A program made the position numbers and the translations under genes. Below, in pieces: positions 1 to 8,585 of a DNA stretch of 64,000 nucleotides (within the stretch, counting starts at the first letter, position 1; each line of letters begins with the position of its first letter). The notes under the pieces are model-generated. The model saw only the letters and a list, made by a program, of their open reading frames with translations. It had not been told where the DNA came from and did not search any database. Source of the DNA: Emticicia sp. 21SJ11W-3 (GTDB taxonomy: Bacteria > Bacteroidota > Bacteroidia > Cytophagales > Spirosomataceae); the NCBI RefSeq assembly GCF_024138715.1, contig NZ_CP092074.1, forward strand, positions 4,402,001-4,466,000. The letters run 5' to 3'.

Positions 1-858
1 CATAAGCCCATCAATAACTGTAAGATAAAAAAAGATGGTTCTTCGCTGTTTGAGCGCATAAGCCACCAGAATCATAGCCAGAAACGGAATCAAATTAAAA
101 AGCAAACGGGTAACAGAAAACCCATTATAAATTGCAAAAGCAAGAAAACTGGCCATGCCAGCCAATGTAAGCGGCACAATGATACTGAAAATGGTAAACC
201 GCAGCCCTTTGGCTACTACAAAAGTTTTGATATTGTGATTGGCATCAGAAGCATAGTCTTTGATATCGAACATGATACAAAGCACTGAAACAAACATGAA
301 GTTTTTTAGGAAAAGCCACCACCCGGTGGGGCTCATGCTTTGGTTGGTCTGATGCGAAATATGGTAAAACACCACAGGGGTAAGGGTTATTAAACCCGCC
401 CAGGTAAAGCCTATGATAAATGGCTTCAGCCACCCTATTCTTCTAAGATTAAAACTGCCCAAAAAACTTAAACCATAATAAAGAAGCGCGGCCAGAGGCG
501 TAAGCAGCAATGGCCATAGTTGCCCTTTGCTGATGCCCGTTAGACCAATCCTGTATTTGTACAAAAAATACAAAAGTATGATACCACTGCTTATCAGACA
601 CAACCTCTGGCTATAAAGAACGTAAACTCTGTACTGAATAAACCAACGGGTTCTGGGGTTTCTGGACGTCTTAATTGAAGGGTCTTTTATGTACGCCAGC
701 GTATAAAACCAGACAGTAATCGTAAATACCAGAACATAAAACAAGGGTGGGTTTAAAGAATAATTTTGCTGCAAAGAAGCCTCAATAGCCAATGCCACTG
801 CACAAATGCCATAGAAATAGTTTCCGAAGAAAACTGCTTTGATAATAGACTGAAACAT
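1..858 (-). CDS. UbiA-like polytopic membrane protein (3' end outside window)
   Basis: An open frame runs from an ATG at 858 to the window edge without a stop, giving 286 codons of a protein continuing to the left. It starts MFQSIIKAVFFGNYF and is strongly hydrophobic, with about six or seven membrane segments visible. Near codons 190-210 it carries DIKDYASDANHNIKTF, which resembles the second aspartate motif of UbiA prenyltransferases, the part that binds the prenyl diphosphate through magnesium. The first motif (NxxxDxxxD) is not evident: the matching region reads YTLAYIKDPSIKTSRNPRTRW. UbiA fold is therefore likely, but the substrate and even catalytic activity are uncertain. It is transcribed away from the DUF4136 gene's terminator region. 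Confidence 0.7.
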   Translation of the reverse strand, partial: MFQSIIKAVFFGNYFYGICAVALAIEASLQQNYSLNPPLFYVLVFTITVWFYTLAYIKDPSIKTSRNPRTRWFIQYRVYVLYSQRLCLISSGIILLYFLYKYRIGLTGISKGQLWPLLLTPLAALLYYGLSFLGSFNLRRIGWLKPFIIGFTWAGLITLTPVVFYHISHQTNQSMSPTGWWLFLKNFMFVSVLCIMFDIKDYASDANHNIKTFVVAKGLRFTIFSIIVPLTLAGMASFLAFAIYNGFSVTRLLFNLIPFLAMILVAYALKQRRTIFFYLTVIDGLM

Positions 859-1074
859 TAGACCGGCTAAATAATAAAACAGATAACAAATGCCTGCGGT
901 GCAATTCCGTTTCTGACCCAAACAACTGGAATACCCAGGTAAAGATAGTTGCTTTTGTAAGAAAACAAATGTCATAAACTTATAAATTGCCCATACACAT
1001 AGTTTGCTGTTGAAGCAAAACCATAAACCTATAACCCTGCTGCAACGGGTATTGCTACCGGCTAACAATAAACT

Positions 1075-1101
1075 AAAAAGAGCGCACCCGAAAGCACGCT
1101 C
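1075..1101 (-). terminator. Intrinsic terminator of the DUF4136 gene
   Basis: Read on the minus strand, GAGCGTGC and GTGCGCTC pair (two G-T wobbles) around a TTTCGG loop and are followed by five T. It lies about 40 bases past the stop of the gene ending at 1140. Confidence 0.7.
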
Positions 1102-1139
1102 CTTAAAACCAACTAAACCCCATTGAATGCCGATACCAC

Positions 1140-1706
1140 CTAAGATACCGGATACTTCTTCATTATTTTGGCTACTCCTTTTTCAATCTGTCTGTCAAGT
1201 TTTTGGTTATTGATAGCAGACGAAATACTACCCTGCCATACCAGCTTATTGGTTTTGGCATCAATGGCATCAATTACCAGTGTACCCTCAGTGTAGGTGT
1301 ATGGCGATGAATACCCTCCACCCCAGTATCCCATGTTATAAGGTACAATGAAACGGCCAATACGGGTGTATCCTATCATTGGGAAGGCTCCGCCATAACT
1401 AAACCCACGGGTGGTTTCTTTCTCGGCATTCGTATGAAACCTCAACAACAAATCCGGTTGGCTGGTATCAATACTCAAGCCTTTGCTTAGCAAAGCCTGG
1501 TCAACATCCGTCTGAATTTTCTTGCTTACCAGTTCATTATTATATAATGGATTATTCGTCCGTATATCCGGCTCAACCCAGGCAAAAGTTCTGAACTTAC
1601 TAAAATCGGCCGAAGGGTCTTTATGTGTAATAACCTGTGCGTCGGCACCTGAGATGCCCAGCCCAATCATCCCGATCAGCAGGGCTATGTTCAATAGGCT
1701 TTTCAT
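1140..1706 (-). CDS. DUF4136 domain-containing exported protein
   Basis: 188 residues with a signal peptide (MKSLLNIALLIGMIGLGISGADA). There is no cysteine at the cleavage site, so it is probably periplasmic rather than a lipoprotein. The mature part fits DUF4136: an early DFSKFRTFAWVEP segment, then a DLLLRFHTN strand, a Gly/Tyr-rich stretch (YWGGGYSSPYTYTEGTL) and a final VIDAIDAKTNKLVWQGS block that is the most conserved part of the family. The C-terminus ends with a helix containing KGVAKIMKKYP, as usual. The biochemical function of the family is unknown. It is a single gene with its own terminator; the next gene upstream is more than 500 bases away. Confidence 0.85.
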   Translation of the reverse strand: MKSLLNIALLIGMIGLGISGADAQVITHKDPSADFSKFRTFAWVEPDIRTNNPLYNNELVSKKIQTDVDQALLSKGLSIDTSQPDLLLRFHTNAEKETTRGFSYGGAFPMIGYTRIGRFIVPYNMGYWGGGYSSPYTYTEGTLVIDAIDAKTNKLVWQGSISSAINNQKLDRQIEKGVAKIMKKYPVS

Positions 1707-2218
1707 CTTTTAAAAATTGTTTGTTCTGAATGATTGAAAACAACTTTTAGACAGCCCACAGTAAAAAAAGTAAATTACTACCTGCATTAAAATTTGTTAA
1801 AAAAATAAGCAGACTCAAACATAAAAAAGCAACAGATTAAACCAGTAAAATTGTTTTTACAGATACCATTTAATCAAAAATTCAGGGTGAAAGATATGAA
1901 CTCTAAGAATTTTTATTATTTTTGATTACAATTGCCAAACCAGAACTTATATGATTTTTAAAATTCAAATTAGCACTGATTTTGATAATCATCTTGAAAA
2001 GAGCTTTACCTATAGCCGTGAGCTTTTAACTTTCGACCTCCACACTGTGCCGATTGTAAAATCCACACTAGATTCAGACACCACATTGAGTAATTACCCC
2101 GAATACGTTTCGTATAACCACACCCTTGAGGGCCAAAGGCCTTACCAGTATTCTTAAGTGATATTCCATACAACCAAAGTTAAAAATTTAAATCAGGTTT
2201 ATTTTTAATTCAATTACT
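1707..2218. other. 512-base AT-rich intergenic region
   Basis: It separates two divergent genes. A TATTTTTG box at 1917-1924 matches the -7 element TAnnTTTG, but no -33 TTTG lies at the right distance. A doubtful 68-codon frame is listed separately. No RNA gene or strong hairpin was seen. Confidence 0.5.
1951..2157 (+). CDS. Possible small protein, unrecognised
   Basis: An ATG-started frame of 68 codons in the large intergenic region, 27 bases past a -7-like box at 1917-1924. The product is acidic and Tyr/Ser/Thr-rich, without signal peptide, membrane segment or any motif I know. Chance is a real alternative in 512 bases of AT-rich DNA; it is kept because of the promoter-like box and the absence of any overlapping gene. 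Conservation in relatives would decide. Confidence 0.25.
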   Translation: MIFKIQISTDFDNHLEKSFTYSRELLTFDLHTVPIVKSTLDSDTTLSNYPEYVSYNHTLEGQRPYQYS

Positions 2219-2629
2219 ATGGAAAACATCTACCTTAATCACTGGGCAGTGCTGGCTTGTGCTGTCTTAAGCCTTGCCTTGGGCGCCTTATGGTATTCAC
2301 CGCTTATGTTTCTAAACGGCTGGAAAACAGCCAATAATCTGACAGAAGAGCAACTGAGAGCTAACAATCCGGCAAAAACTTTCGGCATTACTTTTGTGCT
2401 GGCGCTGATAACGAGCTATAATCTGGCGTTTTTTCTGGGAGACGACAAAACCGATATGGCTTGGGGCGCTACGGCAGGCTTTTTAACCGGTTTTGGTTTC
2501 TGTAGTGCCATTTTTACAATTGTTGCTTTGTTCGAACTACGCTCGCTTAAATACATCCTCATTAATGGTGGATACATAACTGTTTACTATACCCTGGCCG
2601 GCCTTATTCTGGGTGCCTGGAGGGGCTAA
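2219..2629 (+). CDS. DUF1761 family membrane protein
   Basis: 136 residues with four predicted membrane helices, roughly at 8-30, 53-72, 80-105 and 113-132. The start (NHWAVLACAVLSLALGALWYSPLMF) carries the small-residue/WYSPxxFG-like signature of DUF1761, in which a Trp-Tyr-Ser-Pro turn follows the first helix. Length is normal for the family. The function of DUF1761 is not known. It is a single gene with no operon partner; the closest neighbour downstream is convergent. Confidence 0.8.
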   Translation: MENIYLNHWAVLACAVLSLALGALWYSPLMFLNGWKTANNLTEEQLRANNPAKTFGITFVLALITSYNLAFFLGDDKTDMAWGATAGFLTGFGFCSAIFTIVALFELRSLKYILINGGYITVYYTLAGLILGAWRG

Positions 2630-2782
2630 GTATCGTTTTACATAAGCATATTTAAAAAACACCATCGCACATTGCAAGGGGTAAACGTAATTCATTAATA
2701 ACTAAAACCTCTTGCTTTGCGCTAAAAAACAGTCACCCGGGTCTACCGGAAGCACCCTGCTGATTATTGTTAAAACCGATAC

Positions 2783-3208
2783 TCAGCAATACTCAAATAT
2801 TATATAGATTCCTTCCACCGATATCCCTTTCTTTTTTTGTACAAATCCACATTTTTTATAGAATGCTATAGCCGCCTGGTTGGCCTGCAGGCATTTCAGA
2901 GTAATTGGGGTCTTTAATTGCTGAATCATGGCATCAACCATCAATTTTCCAACTCCCATTTTCTGATATGACAAATGCACATAAATATGGTGTATAAAGC
3001 TATCAGGCTCATAGGCAGAAATAAACCCAACTATTACCTCATCAATAAACGCAACAAGGGTGTATTCACCCTGGGTATCGGTGTCGTAAGATTCTAATTG
3101 ATAATGGCTGGTATTTAACCAGGTAAAGGTAGCCTTTCTTACCTGCATGTATAATTCTCTTAAAGCAGGTAAATCTTTCAATTGAAACGCTTCTATTTTT
3201 ACTTTCAA
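2783..3208 (-). CDS. GNAT-family N-acetyltransferase
   Basis: 141 residues, a typical single GNAT domain. The acetyl-CoA pyrophosphate-binding loop is visible as YQKMGVGKLMVDAM (about residues 92-105, Q/RxxGxG/A), preceded by a beta strand IHHIYVHLSY and followed by the LKCLQANQAAIAFYKKCGF segment (motif B with N..A..FY..GF). This C-terminal pattern is typical of small-molecule or protein N-terminal acetyltransferases; the substrate cannot be told. It is divergent from the methyltransferase gene at 3366, sharing a 157-base intergenic region. Confidence 0.85.
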   Translation of the reverse strand: MKVKIEAFQLKDLPALRELYMQVRKATFTWLNTSHYQLESYDTDTQGEYTLVAFIDEVIVGFISAYEPDSFIHHIYVHLSYQKMGVGKLMVDAMIQQLKTPITLKCLQANQAAIAFYKKCGFVQKKKGISVEGIYIIFEYC

Positions 3209-3365
3209 AGTCTTTTAATTTTTTATTTCGGGATTGTCGCCAAAACTATTATGGTTTTTTGAATTTGCCAAACATCGCTTTCCAGTATTTTGAATATTTA
3301 ATACCTCTGCAATGGCGTAGGCATAATTTTTATTAATTTAGCTTTATAACAACAGCACAACAGAT

Positions 3366-4025
3366 ATGAACGAAGAACTATTGAAAGAAATAGCAGCCCA
3401 ACTGCGCCAGCCACATGGCGAAATGGGCAATGAAATGGGCGACAGAATGAACCAGAGTAATGCCCTGATGAACCGCTTTGTCATTAAAAACCTTAATGCG
3501 GCTCCCGGCGATGCCGTTCTTGAAATAGGCATGGGGAACGGCTTTTTTGTAAATGAAATACTCAAAAATAACCACACGATTGTCTACACCGGTTGCGACT
3601 TCTCTGAAGCCATGGTTACAAGGGCTATACAACTCAATGAAACTTTGATAAACCAAGGGCAGGCGACATTCAAATTAGCCAGCGCCAACGATTTACCTTT
3701 TGATGCTGAAAGCTTTGATAAGGTTTTTACCGTAAACACCATCTATTTCTGGGATAACCCAACAAGTGTATTGAATGAAGTAAAGCGTGTAATGAAACCA
3801 ACTGCGCAATTGCTGATAGCGCTGAGGCCAAGGTCTGTAATGGAACAATATCCGTTTACCAGATTCGGCTTTACTATGTATAGTGCTGATGAACTAACGG
3901 CTTTGCTACTGGCAAACGGTCTTTCGGTAATCTATATACTGGAAGAAAACGAACCAGATCAGGAAATGGCAGGAGAAGTGATTAAGTCTTCTTCAATGGT
4001 TGTCTGTGCACAAAAAAACAATTGA
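3366..4025 (+). CDS. Class I SAM-dependent methyltransferase
   Basis: 219 residues. SAM-binding motif I is VLEIGMGNGFF (about 56-66), motif II YTGCDFSEAMV (about 78-88), and the later FDKVFTVNTIYFW strand fits motif IV of Methyltransf_11 proteins. An N-terminal helix (LLKEIAAQLRQPHGEMGNEMGDRMN) resembles that of small arsenite- or UbiE-like methyltransferases of this phylum, but the cysteines of ArsM are absent, so the substrate is unknown. It is a single gene; an inverted repeat follows at 4033-4094. Confidence 0.8.
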   Translation: MNEELLKEIAAQLRQPHGEMGNEMGDRMNQSNALMNRFVIKNLNAAPGDAVLEIGMGNGFFVNEILKNNHTIVYTGCDFSEAMVTRAIQLNETLINQGQATFKLASANDLPFDAESFDKVFTVNTIYFWDNPTSVLNEVKRVMKPTAQLLIALRPRSVMEQYPFTRFGFTMYSADELTALLLANGLSVIYILEENEPDQEMAGEVIKSSSMVVCAQKNN

Positions 4026-4032
4026 TATACCT

Positions 4033-4094
4033 GTCAGATAACCATCCATACGATTTGCAACTTGGGATGGCTGAAAGCCGAAAAATTATCTGAC
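4033..4094. repeat. Nested inverted repeat downstream of the methyltransferase
   Basis: GTCAGATAA (4033-4041) pairs with TTATCTGAC (4086-4094), and CCATCC (4042-4047) with GGATGG (4065-4070), so a stacked stem is possible. No T-tract follows. It may be a 3'-end structure or a small repeat. Confidence 0.4.
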
Positions 4095-4157
4095 CGATAG
4101 CCTTCCAAAAACAATTATTTACCTTTGATGTAGATTTGAAGGTTTAAGCAAAAAAAT

Positions 4158-4601
4158 ATGATTCTTAACTTATTAATATCGTTGCTACTCATTCACGCCG
4201 GTGAGCATCCGTCTGTAAACAACTTAATAAATGTAAAGGCAAATGCAACCAGTGTGGCTACACTCCAACGGCATATACTTCAAGACACCACTTTTACCCT
4301 TAAAATTGAAAACGATAAGCGAGTAGTTGACAATGCCCTGAAGGCCAGACTAACAAAAGAAATAAAAGCAGCTATTGTGGCCAATAAGCTTAAAAAACCA
4401 TACAAACTGGCAATGGGCTTTACTCGTGGTGCCCGGGATGTGGAGACCTTTCTGTTTGGCGAGCAGCTATTCTACTCTCTGGCCGAGAGTGGCTTTACAA
4501 TTAATGGCAAACCCATTGAGTTACCAGATGCAAAACCAAACCCCATACCGCAGATAAAGGTCATAGACAATATAATATACGTGGTGCTGTCTAAAATGTA
4601 A
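4158..4601 (+). CDS. Exported protein of unknown function
   Basis: 147 residues starting with a hydrophobic leader (MILNLLISLLLIHAG) that looks like a signal peptide. The rest is a mixed alpha/beta sequence with repeated short hydrophobic strands (FTLKIEND, VETFLFGEQLFYSL, QIKVIDNIIYVVL) and no recognised motif. It lies 32 bases upstream of the preferred start of the esterase at 4634 on the same strand, so the two may be co-transcribed. I do not recognise a family. Confidence 0.6.
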   Translation: MILNLLISLLLIHAGEHPSVNNLINVKANATSVATLQRHILQDTTFTLKIENDKRVVDNALKARLTKEIKAAIVANKLKKPYKLAMGFTRGARDVETFLFGEQLFYSLAESGFTINGKPIELPDAKPNPIPQIKVIDNIIYVVLSKM

Positions 4602-4633
4602 CCTGTCTGATGCTTTACTATTTAATAACGTCT

Positions 4634-5491
4634 ATGAGAATTCTAAAAACCCTGCTTTTAATATGCCTGCCTGTTGGTTTGTTGGCTCAGTCAGAAACCA
4701 GCACGTTTAAACCTTTTGTATTAGGGTACATTGATGAAATCAACTCAGTACAACTGGGAGAGAAAAGGATTCTGAATATTTATCTGCCAGAAGGTTATTC
4801 AAAAACAGACACCACCCACTACCCTGTTGTTTATCTGCTTGATGGCTCTTATGATGAAGATTTTATTCATGTAACAGGCCTTTATCAGTTCAATAACTTT
4901 TCATGGATTAACCGCGTACCAAAATCAATTATAGTAGGTATAGCCAATGTAGACAGGAGAAGAGATTTTACATACCCAACTACGATTCAGAAAGAAAAAG
5001 ATAGTTTTAAAACCGCCGGGAAGTCAGCCCGGTTTATAGGTTTCATAGAAAAAGAACTGCAACCTTATATTACAAAAAAATATAATGCCGGTGGGTCAAA
5101 AACCATTATCGGGCAATCGCTGGGTGGTTTGCTGGCAACAGAAATTCTTCTTAAGAAACCTGCCCTGTTTAATCAGTATATCATTATCAGCCCAAGTATA
5201 TGGTGGGACAACGGCTCATTGCTTGAACTGGACTCAGACATTCTGAAACCTAACTTTAACCAGCCGCTAAAGGTATATATCGGCGTTGGTAAAGAGGGGC
5301 TGGCGCCGTCTGAAACCCCAAGGGTAATGGAAGTAGATGCCAACCTGCTGGTTGAAAAACTGAAAAAAGCGACAAACAAAAATCTGCAAGTATATTTTGA
5401 TTATCTGCCACAGGAAGACCACGCCACTATTACGCACCAGGCCGTTTTTAACGCTTTACGCTTGTTGAATCCGGTTACTGATAAAAACTGA
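4634..5491 (+). CDS. Alpha/beta hydrolase of the putative esterase family (PF00756)
   Basis: An ATG at 4610 is in frame, but MRILKTLLLICLPVGLLAQS from the ATG at 4634 is a clean signal peptide, so that start is preferred (285 residues). Features of the esterase D / enterobactin-esterase-like family are present: the early RILNIYLPEGY and YPVVYLLDGS blocks, the PKSIIVGIANVDRRRDFTYP segment, and the nucleophile elbow IGQSLGG (Ser in GQSLGG). A late acid and a histidine in QEDHATI complete the triad. The enzyme is expected in the periplasm; the substrate (siderophore ester, acylated sugar or other) is undetermined. Confidence 0.85.
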   Translation: MRILKTLLLICLPVGLLAQSETSTFKPFVLGYIDEINSVQLGEKRILNIYLPEGYSKTDTTHYPVVYLLDGSYDEDFIHVTGLYQFNNFSWINRVPKSIIVGIANVDRRRDFTYPTTIQKEKDSFKTAGKSARFIGFIEKELQPYITKKYNAGGSKTIIGQSLGGLLATEILLKKPALFNQYIIISPSIWWDNGSLLELDSDILKPNFNQPLKVYIGVGKEGLAPSETPRVMEVDANLLVEKLKKATNKNLQVYFDYLPQEDHATITHQAVFNALRLLNPVTDKN

Positions 5492-5524
5492 ATTTTAAAT
5501 CGTTGATTAACCTGTTAACTTATT

Positions 5525-6292
5525 CTAGTCGGCAAGGAAGGTCATTAAATAGCTTATGATTTCTTTGCTCTGTGGCTCGGTTGCATCCTCGTCCATATCA
5601 TTATGAATAGTAGCCGGCAGTTTAATAACCGTTATTTTGTATTTCTTTTGTTCTTCTGCTGTTGGCAAAACACCCTCATCTGCGGGTTGGTCGCTTGACC
5701 GTAATGAATAAACCCTGGGCTCTTTTGTACGGGGTAGTTCCATTCTGCGGTTATCCAGAGTAACAATCTTGCTAATTAAATGTGGGTACTTATGCGCAAA
5801 CAAAGCTGTCATGTCTCCACCGTTAGAATGCCCCACTAAAATCACGTGCTTAAAGTCAAGATGCGGACTCCTTTTTTTAAGTTCACTCAAAACAAAAAGT
5901 AGGTTAGCTGCACCCCTCCCCCAATTAGAACGCCTTACCACTTGTGGTTTACCGGTTAGTGGCAAAAGGCTGTCGGTAGGCAGTTCATGCTGTACACTAG
6001 CTACCAGGTAACCCTCTGATGCCAGATGATGAGTCAGGTAATTATACGCCAGATTAGCGCCTCCTTTGTTTTCGCCATAACCATGGCTGAAAATAACCAA
6101 TTTCTGATGTTTAACCTTAACAGCAGGTGTAAAAAATGCTATAGGAATTACCCTTTTACGGGCAGTATCAAACCATCTGACGGTGTCAAGCTTTACCTCA
6201 AAATTCTTTTGAGCCAGTAAAACAGAAGAAAATGCAGAAAAAAAGAAAGCCAGGATAAATGCCGCAAATCTTTTGTGATGGTTGTTTTTCAT
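5525..6292 (-). CDS. Secreted alpha/beta hydrolase
   Basis: The frame opens at 6313, but the ATG at 6292 gives MKNNHHKRFAAFILAFFFSAFSSVLLAQ, a standard signal peptide, and is preferred (255 residues). The core shows the oxyanion strand VIFSHGYGENKGG, the nucleophile elbow VGHSNGG (Ser in GHSNGG) and a late IHNDMDED segment with the catalytic histidine. The layout is that of dienelactone-hydrolase or PHB-depolymerase-like hydrolases. It is convergent with the esterase ending at 5491 and otherwise stands alone. Substrate unknown. Confidence 0.8.
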   Translation of the reverse strand: MKNNHHKRFAAFILAFFFSAFSSVLLAQKNFEVKLDTVRWFDTARKRVIPIAFFTPAVKVKHQKLVIFSHGYGENKGGANLAYNYLTHHLASEGYLVASVQHELPTDSLLPLTGKPQVVRRSNWGRGAANLLFVLSELKKRSPHLDFKHVILVGHSNGGDMTALFAHKYPHLISKIVTLDNRRMELPRTKEPRVYSLRSSDQPADEGVLPTAEEQKKYKITVIKLPATIHNDMDEDATEPQSKEIISYLMTFLAD

Positions 6293-6497
6293 TAAGCACG
6301 TTTTTTCGTGCAATTTACGAAGTATCCAAAGAGTCTTATAGAGTGCTTCAAAGAAAATTGCTAGGCAGAAACCTTGTCATTCTCCTTTCAATATTAAATG
6401 GGCTTCCATGACCGTTCAAATAATTTTACGGCACAAGAACTATTACATGATATAGTTTTGCCAGATATTTTAATCATAAAAGTTTCACCCTATTGTT

Positions 6498-7814
6498 ATG
6501 AAATTTCTTAGTTCGTCGTTAATGCTATGCCTATTTGTTTTGCAGGCCATTTGCCAGCCTTTAAATACCAATAAGCTGGATAGCCTCTTCAATACACTTG
6601 CCGAGAAGAAATTGGCAATGGGTAGCCTGGCTATCAGTATAAATGGCAAAGTACAATACAAAAAAGCAATTGGTTATGCTGATATTAACAACCATATTGC
6701 TGCAAATACGGGTACCAGATATAGAGTCGGTTCGGTATCAAAAATGTTTACTGCTGTAATGGTGTTCCAACTGATTGAAGAAAAAAAGCTCTCATTAACT
6801 GATAAACTAAGCCATTTTTATGGTGATATTCCTGATGCTGAGAATATTACGATAAGCCACTTGCTCAATCACAGAAGCGGATTGCACAGTTATACAGAAG
6901 ATACCGACTACTCTACATGGATGAGCAGCGCTCAATCGCACGCCCAGATGCTGGCAATCATCAGAAAACTAAAACCTGACTTTGCGCCCGGTACAAAAGC
7001 CTCTTATTCTAACACCAATTATTTATTGCTCAGCTATATAATTGAGCAAATAGACCAAAAGCCTTATTCAGAAGCTCTCAAGCAACGCATCACCTCAAAA
7101 ACAGGCTTGAATGACACATACTTCGGGGATTTAACTGATATCTCCAAAAATGAAAGCTATTCATATAAATATAATGAAGGAAACTGGCATCAAATAAAAG
7201 AAACAGATTTGAGTATACACAGCGGAGCAGGCTCAATCGTATCAACCCCAACAGACCTGGTCAAATTTATTGAAGCGCTTTACGAGGGCAAATTAATTGG
7301 CTGTGCAAGCCTTAATGAAATGCAAACCATGAAAGACGGCTATGGAATGGGGATGTTTCCTTTCAGTTTTGAAGACAAAACTGCCTTTGGACACAATGGG
7401 CGGATAGAAGAGTTTTACGCGGCAGTCAGGTATTTTCCTGAAGAAAAAATGGCATTGGCCTATTGCACCAATGGTATTCTTTATCCCAGAGCAGATATTC
7501 TTACGAGTATTCAGCAAATCTGCTTTAATAAGCCTTATGCTATTCCGTTTACTAATCCTACTCCGTTGGGTTCGCATGATTTAGACCAGTACACAGGTAT
7601 GTACACTTCAGACAACAGGGCAATAGTAGTGAATGTAGGCAAAAACCAATCAGAATTGCTTATAGAAACCAGAGGTAAAGCATTTGAGGTGCAACCCATT
7701 GGAAAACACTACTTCATGCAGCAAGGTTTGGGTTATTTCTTTGAATTTGAACCTAAAAAAAACACACTCCTGATTAAAGAAACAGATAATATTTACTACC
7801 TGAAACGTCAATAG
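6498..7814 (+). CDS. Serine hydrolase, class C beta-lactamase-like
   Basis: 438 residues with a signal peptide (to about residue 20). The penicillin-binding fold motifs are present: S79-V-S-K82 (SxxK), YSNTNY (YxN, about 172) and FGHNG (HxG, replacing KTG). A C-terminal domain of about 90 residues (from LDQYTGMYTSD) matches the extra beta-barrel found in many peptidase-like members. Such proteins are usually periplasmic D-amino-acid or ester hydrolases rather than resistance enzymes. A TAGTTTTG box at 6453-6460 could be its -7 element, though the -33 spacing is poor. Single gene. Confidence 0.85.
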   Translation: MKFLSSSLMLCLFVLQAICQPLNTNKLDSLFNTLAEKKLAMGSLAISINGKVQYKKAIGYADINNHIAANTGTRYRVGSVSKMFTAVMVFQLIEEKKLSLTDKLSHFYGDIPDAENITISHLLNHRSGLHSYTEDTDYSTWMSSAQSHAQMLAIIRKLKPDFAPGTKASYSNTNYLLLSYIIEQIDQKPYSEALKQRITSKTGLNDTYFGDLTDISKNESYSYKYNEGNWHQIKETDLSIHSGAGSIVSTPTDLVKFIEALYEGKLIGCASLNEMQTMKDGYGMGMFPFSFEDKTAFGHNGRIEEFYAAVRYFPEEKMALAYCTNGILYPRADILTSIQQICFNKPYAIPFTNPTPLGSHDLDQYTGMYTSDNRAIVVNVGKNQSELLIETRGKAFEVQPIGKHYFMQQGLGYFFEFEPKKNTLLIKETDNIYYLKRQ

Positions 7815-7850
7815 AAATTTAATGACAACAGGAACGCTTTCATTAGCAAT

Positions 7851-7887
7851 AACAGAATCCAGTGGCACAATACCACGGGATTCTGTT
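7851..7887. repeat. Strong inverted repeat between convergent genes
   Basis: AACAGAATCC (7851-7860) pairs with GGATTCTGTT (7878-7887), with an inner GTGG/CCAC stem. It lies between the convergent serine hydrolase and DUF2892 genes and probably serves as a 3' end for one or both, although no clear T-tract follows. Confidence 0.5.
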
Positions 7888-7901
7888 AGCGGACTTCAAA
7901 A

Positions 7902-8105
7902 TTATGCCTTTTTACGGCAGGTATTTATACCGAATATTGAATAAAGCGGACAATAGTTTATAAAAGCAGTAATCAGGAAAATACCTCCTGCTACTAATGC
8001 AACTATGCCCCAAACCCCCGTTAGTACTTTTGTAAAATAGAGTATCAGGGCCAGAAGTGCAACCAGGAATCTGACGATACGGTCGGTGCTGCCAATGTTC
8101 TTCAT
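7902..8105 (-). CDS. DUF2892 family membrane protein
   Basis: 67 residues forming two membrane helices (about 11-28 and 33-50), ending in the NYCPLYSIFGINTC signature of DUF2892, the domain found in YgaP-type membrane rhodaneses. Last gene of a four-gene minus-strand operon (8912 to 7902) headed by a soluble rhodanese. In YgaP the rhodanese and the two helices are one protein; here the parts are separate genes. Cys53 and Cys63 in the conserved tail may accept or carry sulfur, which is inference. Confidence 0.8.
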   Translation of the reverse strand: MKNIGSTDRIVRFLVALLALILYFTKVLTGVWGIVALVAGGIFLITAFINYCPLYSIFGINTCRKKA

Positions 8106-8133
8106 GGTAAAAGAGTTTAAAGATGATATTGTA

Positions 8134-8361
8134 CTACTGAAACTGATTATCGCCGCCGGGTTTTTGCGGTTGTTTATTCAAAAAGTCTTTCAGTAAATCG
8201 CCGAAAAAGAACCCGAAATAACCCCCGATTGGAATCATGGTCTGCCACTGCGATTTAAGCGGGCAGGTACCTGTCAGGCAGCCTATTTCTTTCCAGTACA
8301 AATAACCGCCCAGGGCACCGATGGCTGTAAATACCCAGACAATGAATCTTTTGTTTTTCAT
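8134..8361 (-). CDS. DUF6132-like small membrane protein
   Basis: 75 residues with two hydrophobic segments around a central GCLTGTCPLKS motif, which matches the small two-cysteine membrane proteins now called DUF6132. The cysteine pair sits between the helices. It is the third gene of the rhodanese operon, six bases after the preceding gene and 28 before the next, so it is almost certainly co-transcribed. Function unknown; its context suggests handling of sulfide or sulfane sulfur at the membrane. Confidence 0.7.
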   Translation of the reverse strand: MKNKRFIVWVFTAIGALGGYLYWKEIGCLTGTCPLKSQWQTMIPIGGYFGFFFGDLLKDFLNKQPQKPGGDNQFQ

Positions 8362-8367
8362 ACAATT

Positions 8368-8574
8368 TTATGTTCTGCGTCTATACCGGCGGTTATCAGG
8401 GATATTGCAGCCACCGGGGCCGCAACCAAAATTCATTACTGCCTGCACCACCAACAGCAGCCCGATAACACTGAGAAGCAACTGGTTTTCAATAAAGGCC
8501 ATGATAATAATACCCATACCAGCTACCAGCCTTATGACGCGAACGGCGTTCCAGTCTTTCAATAAAGTTTTCAT
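8368..8574 (-). CDS. Small two-helix membrane protein with GCGPGGC tail
   Basis: 68 residues. Two hydrophobic segments (about 13-28 and 32-48) resemble DUF2892, but the conserved tail is NFGCGPGGCNIP instead of CPLY...GINTC, followed by an Arg-rich end. The CGPGGC cluster is a plausible sulfur or metal ligand. It is second in the rhodanese operon, 11 bases from the rhodanese gene. I do not know a named family for it. Confidence 0.65.
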   Translation of the reverse strand: MKTLLKDWNAVRVIRLVAGMGIIIMAFIENQLLLSVIGLLLVVQAVMNFGCGPGGCNIPDNRRYRRRT

Positions 8575-8585
8575 ATTGCCTTTGT

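Noticed and set aside
245-433. 62-codon minus-strand frame near the left edge
   Set aside because: It is out of frame with the long UbiA-like gene that covers the same bases and continues off the window.
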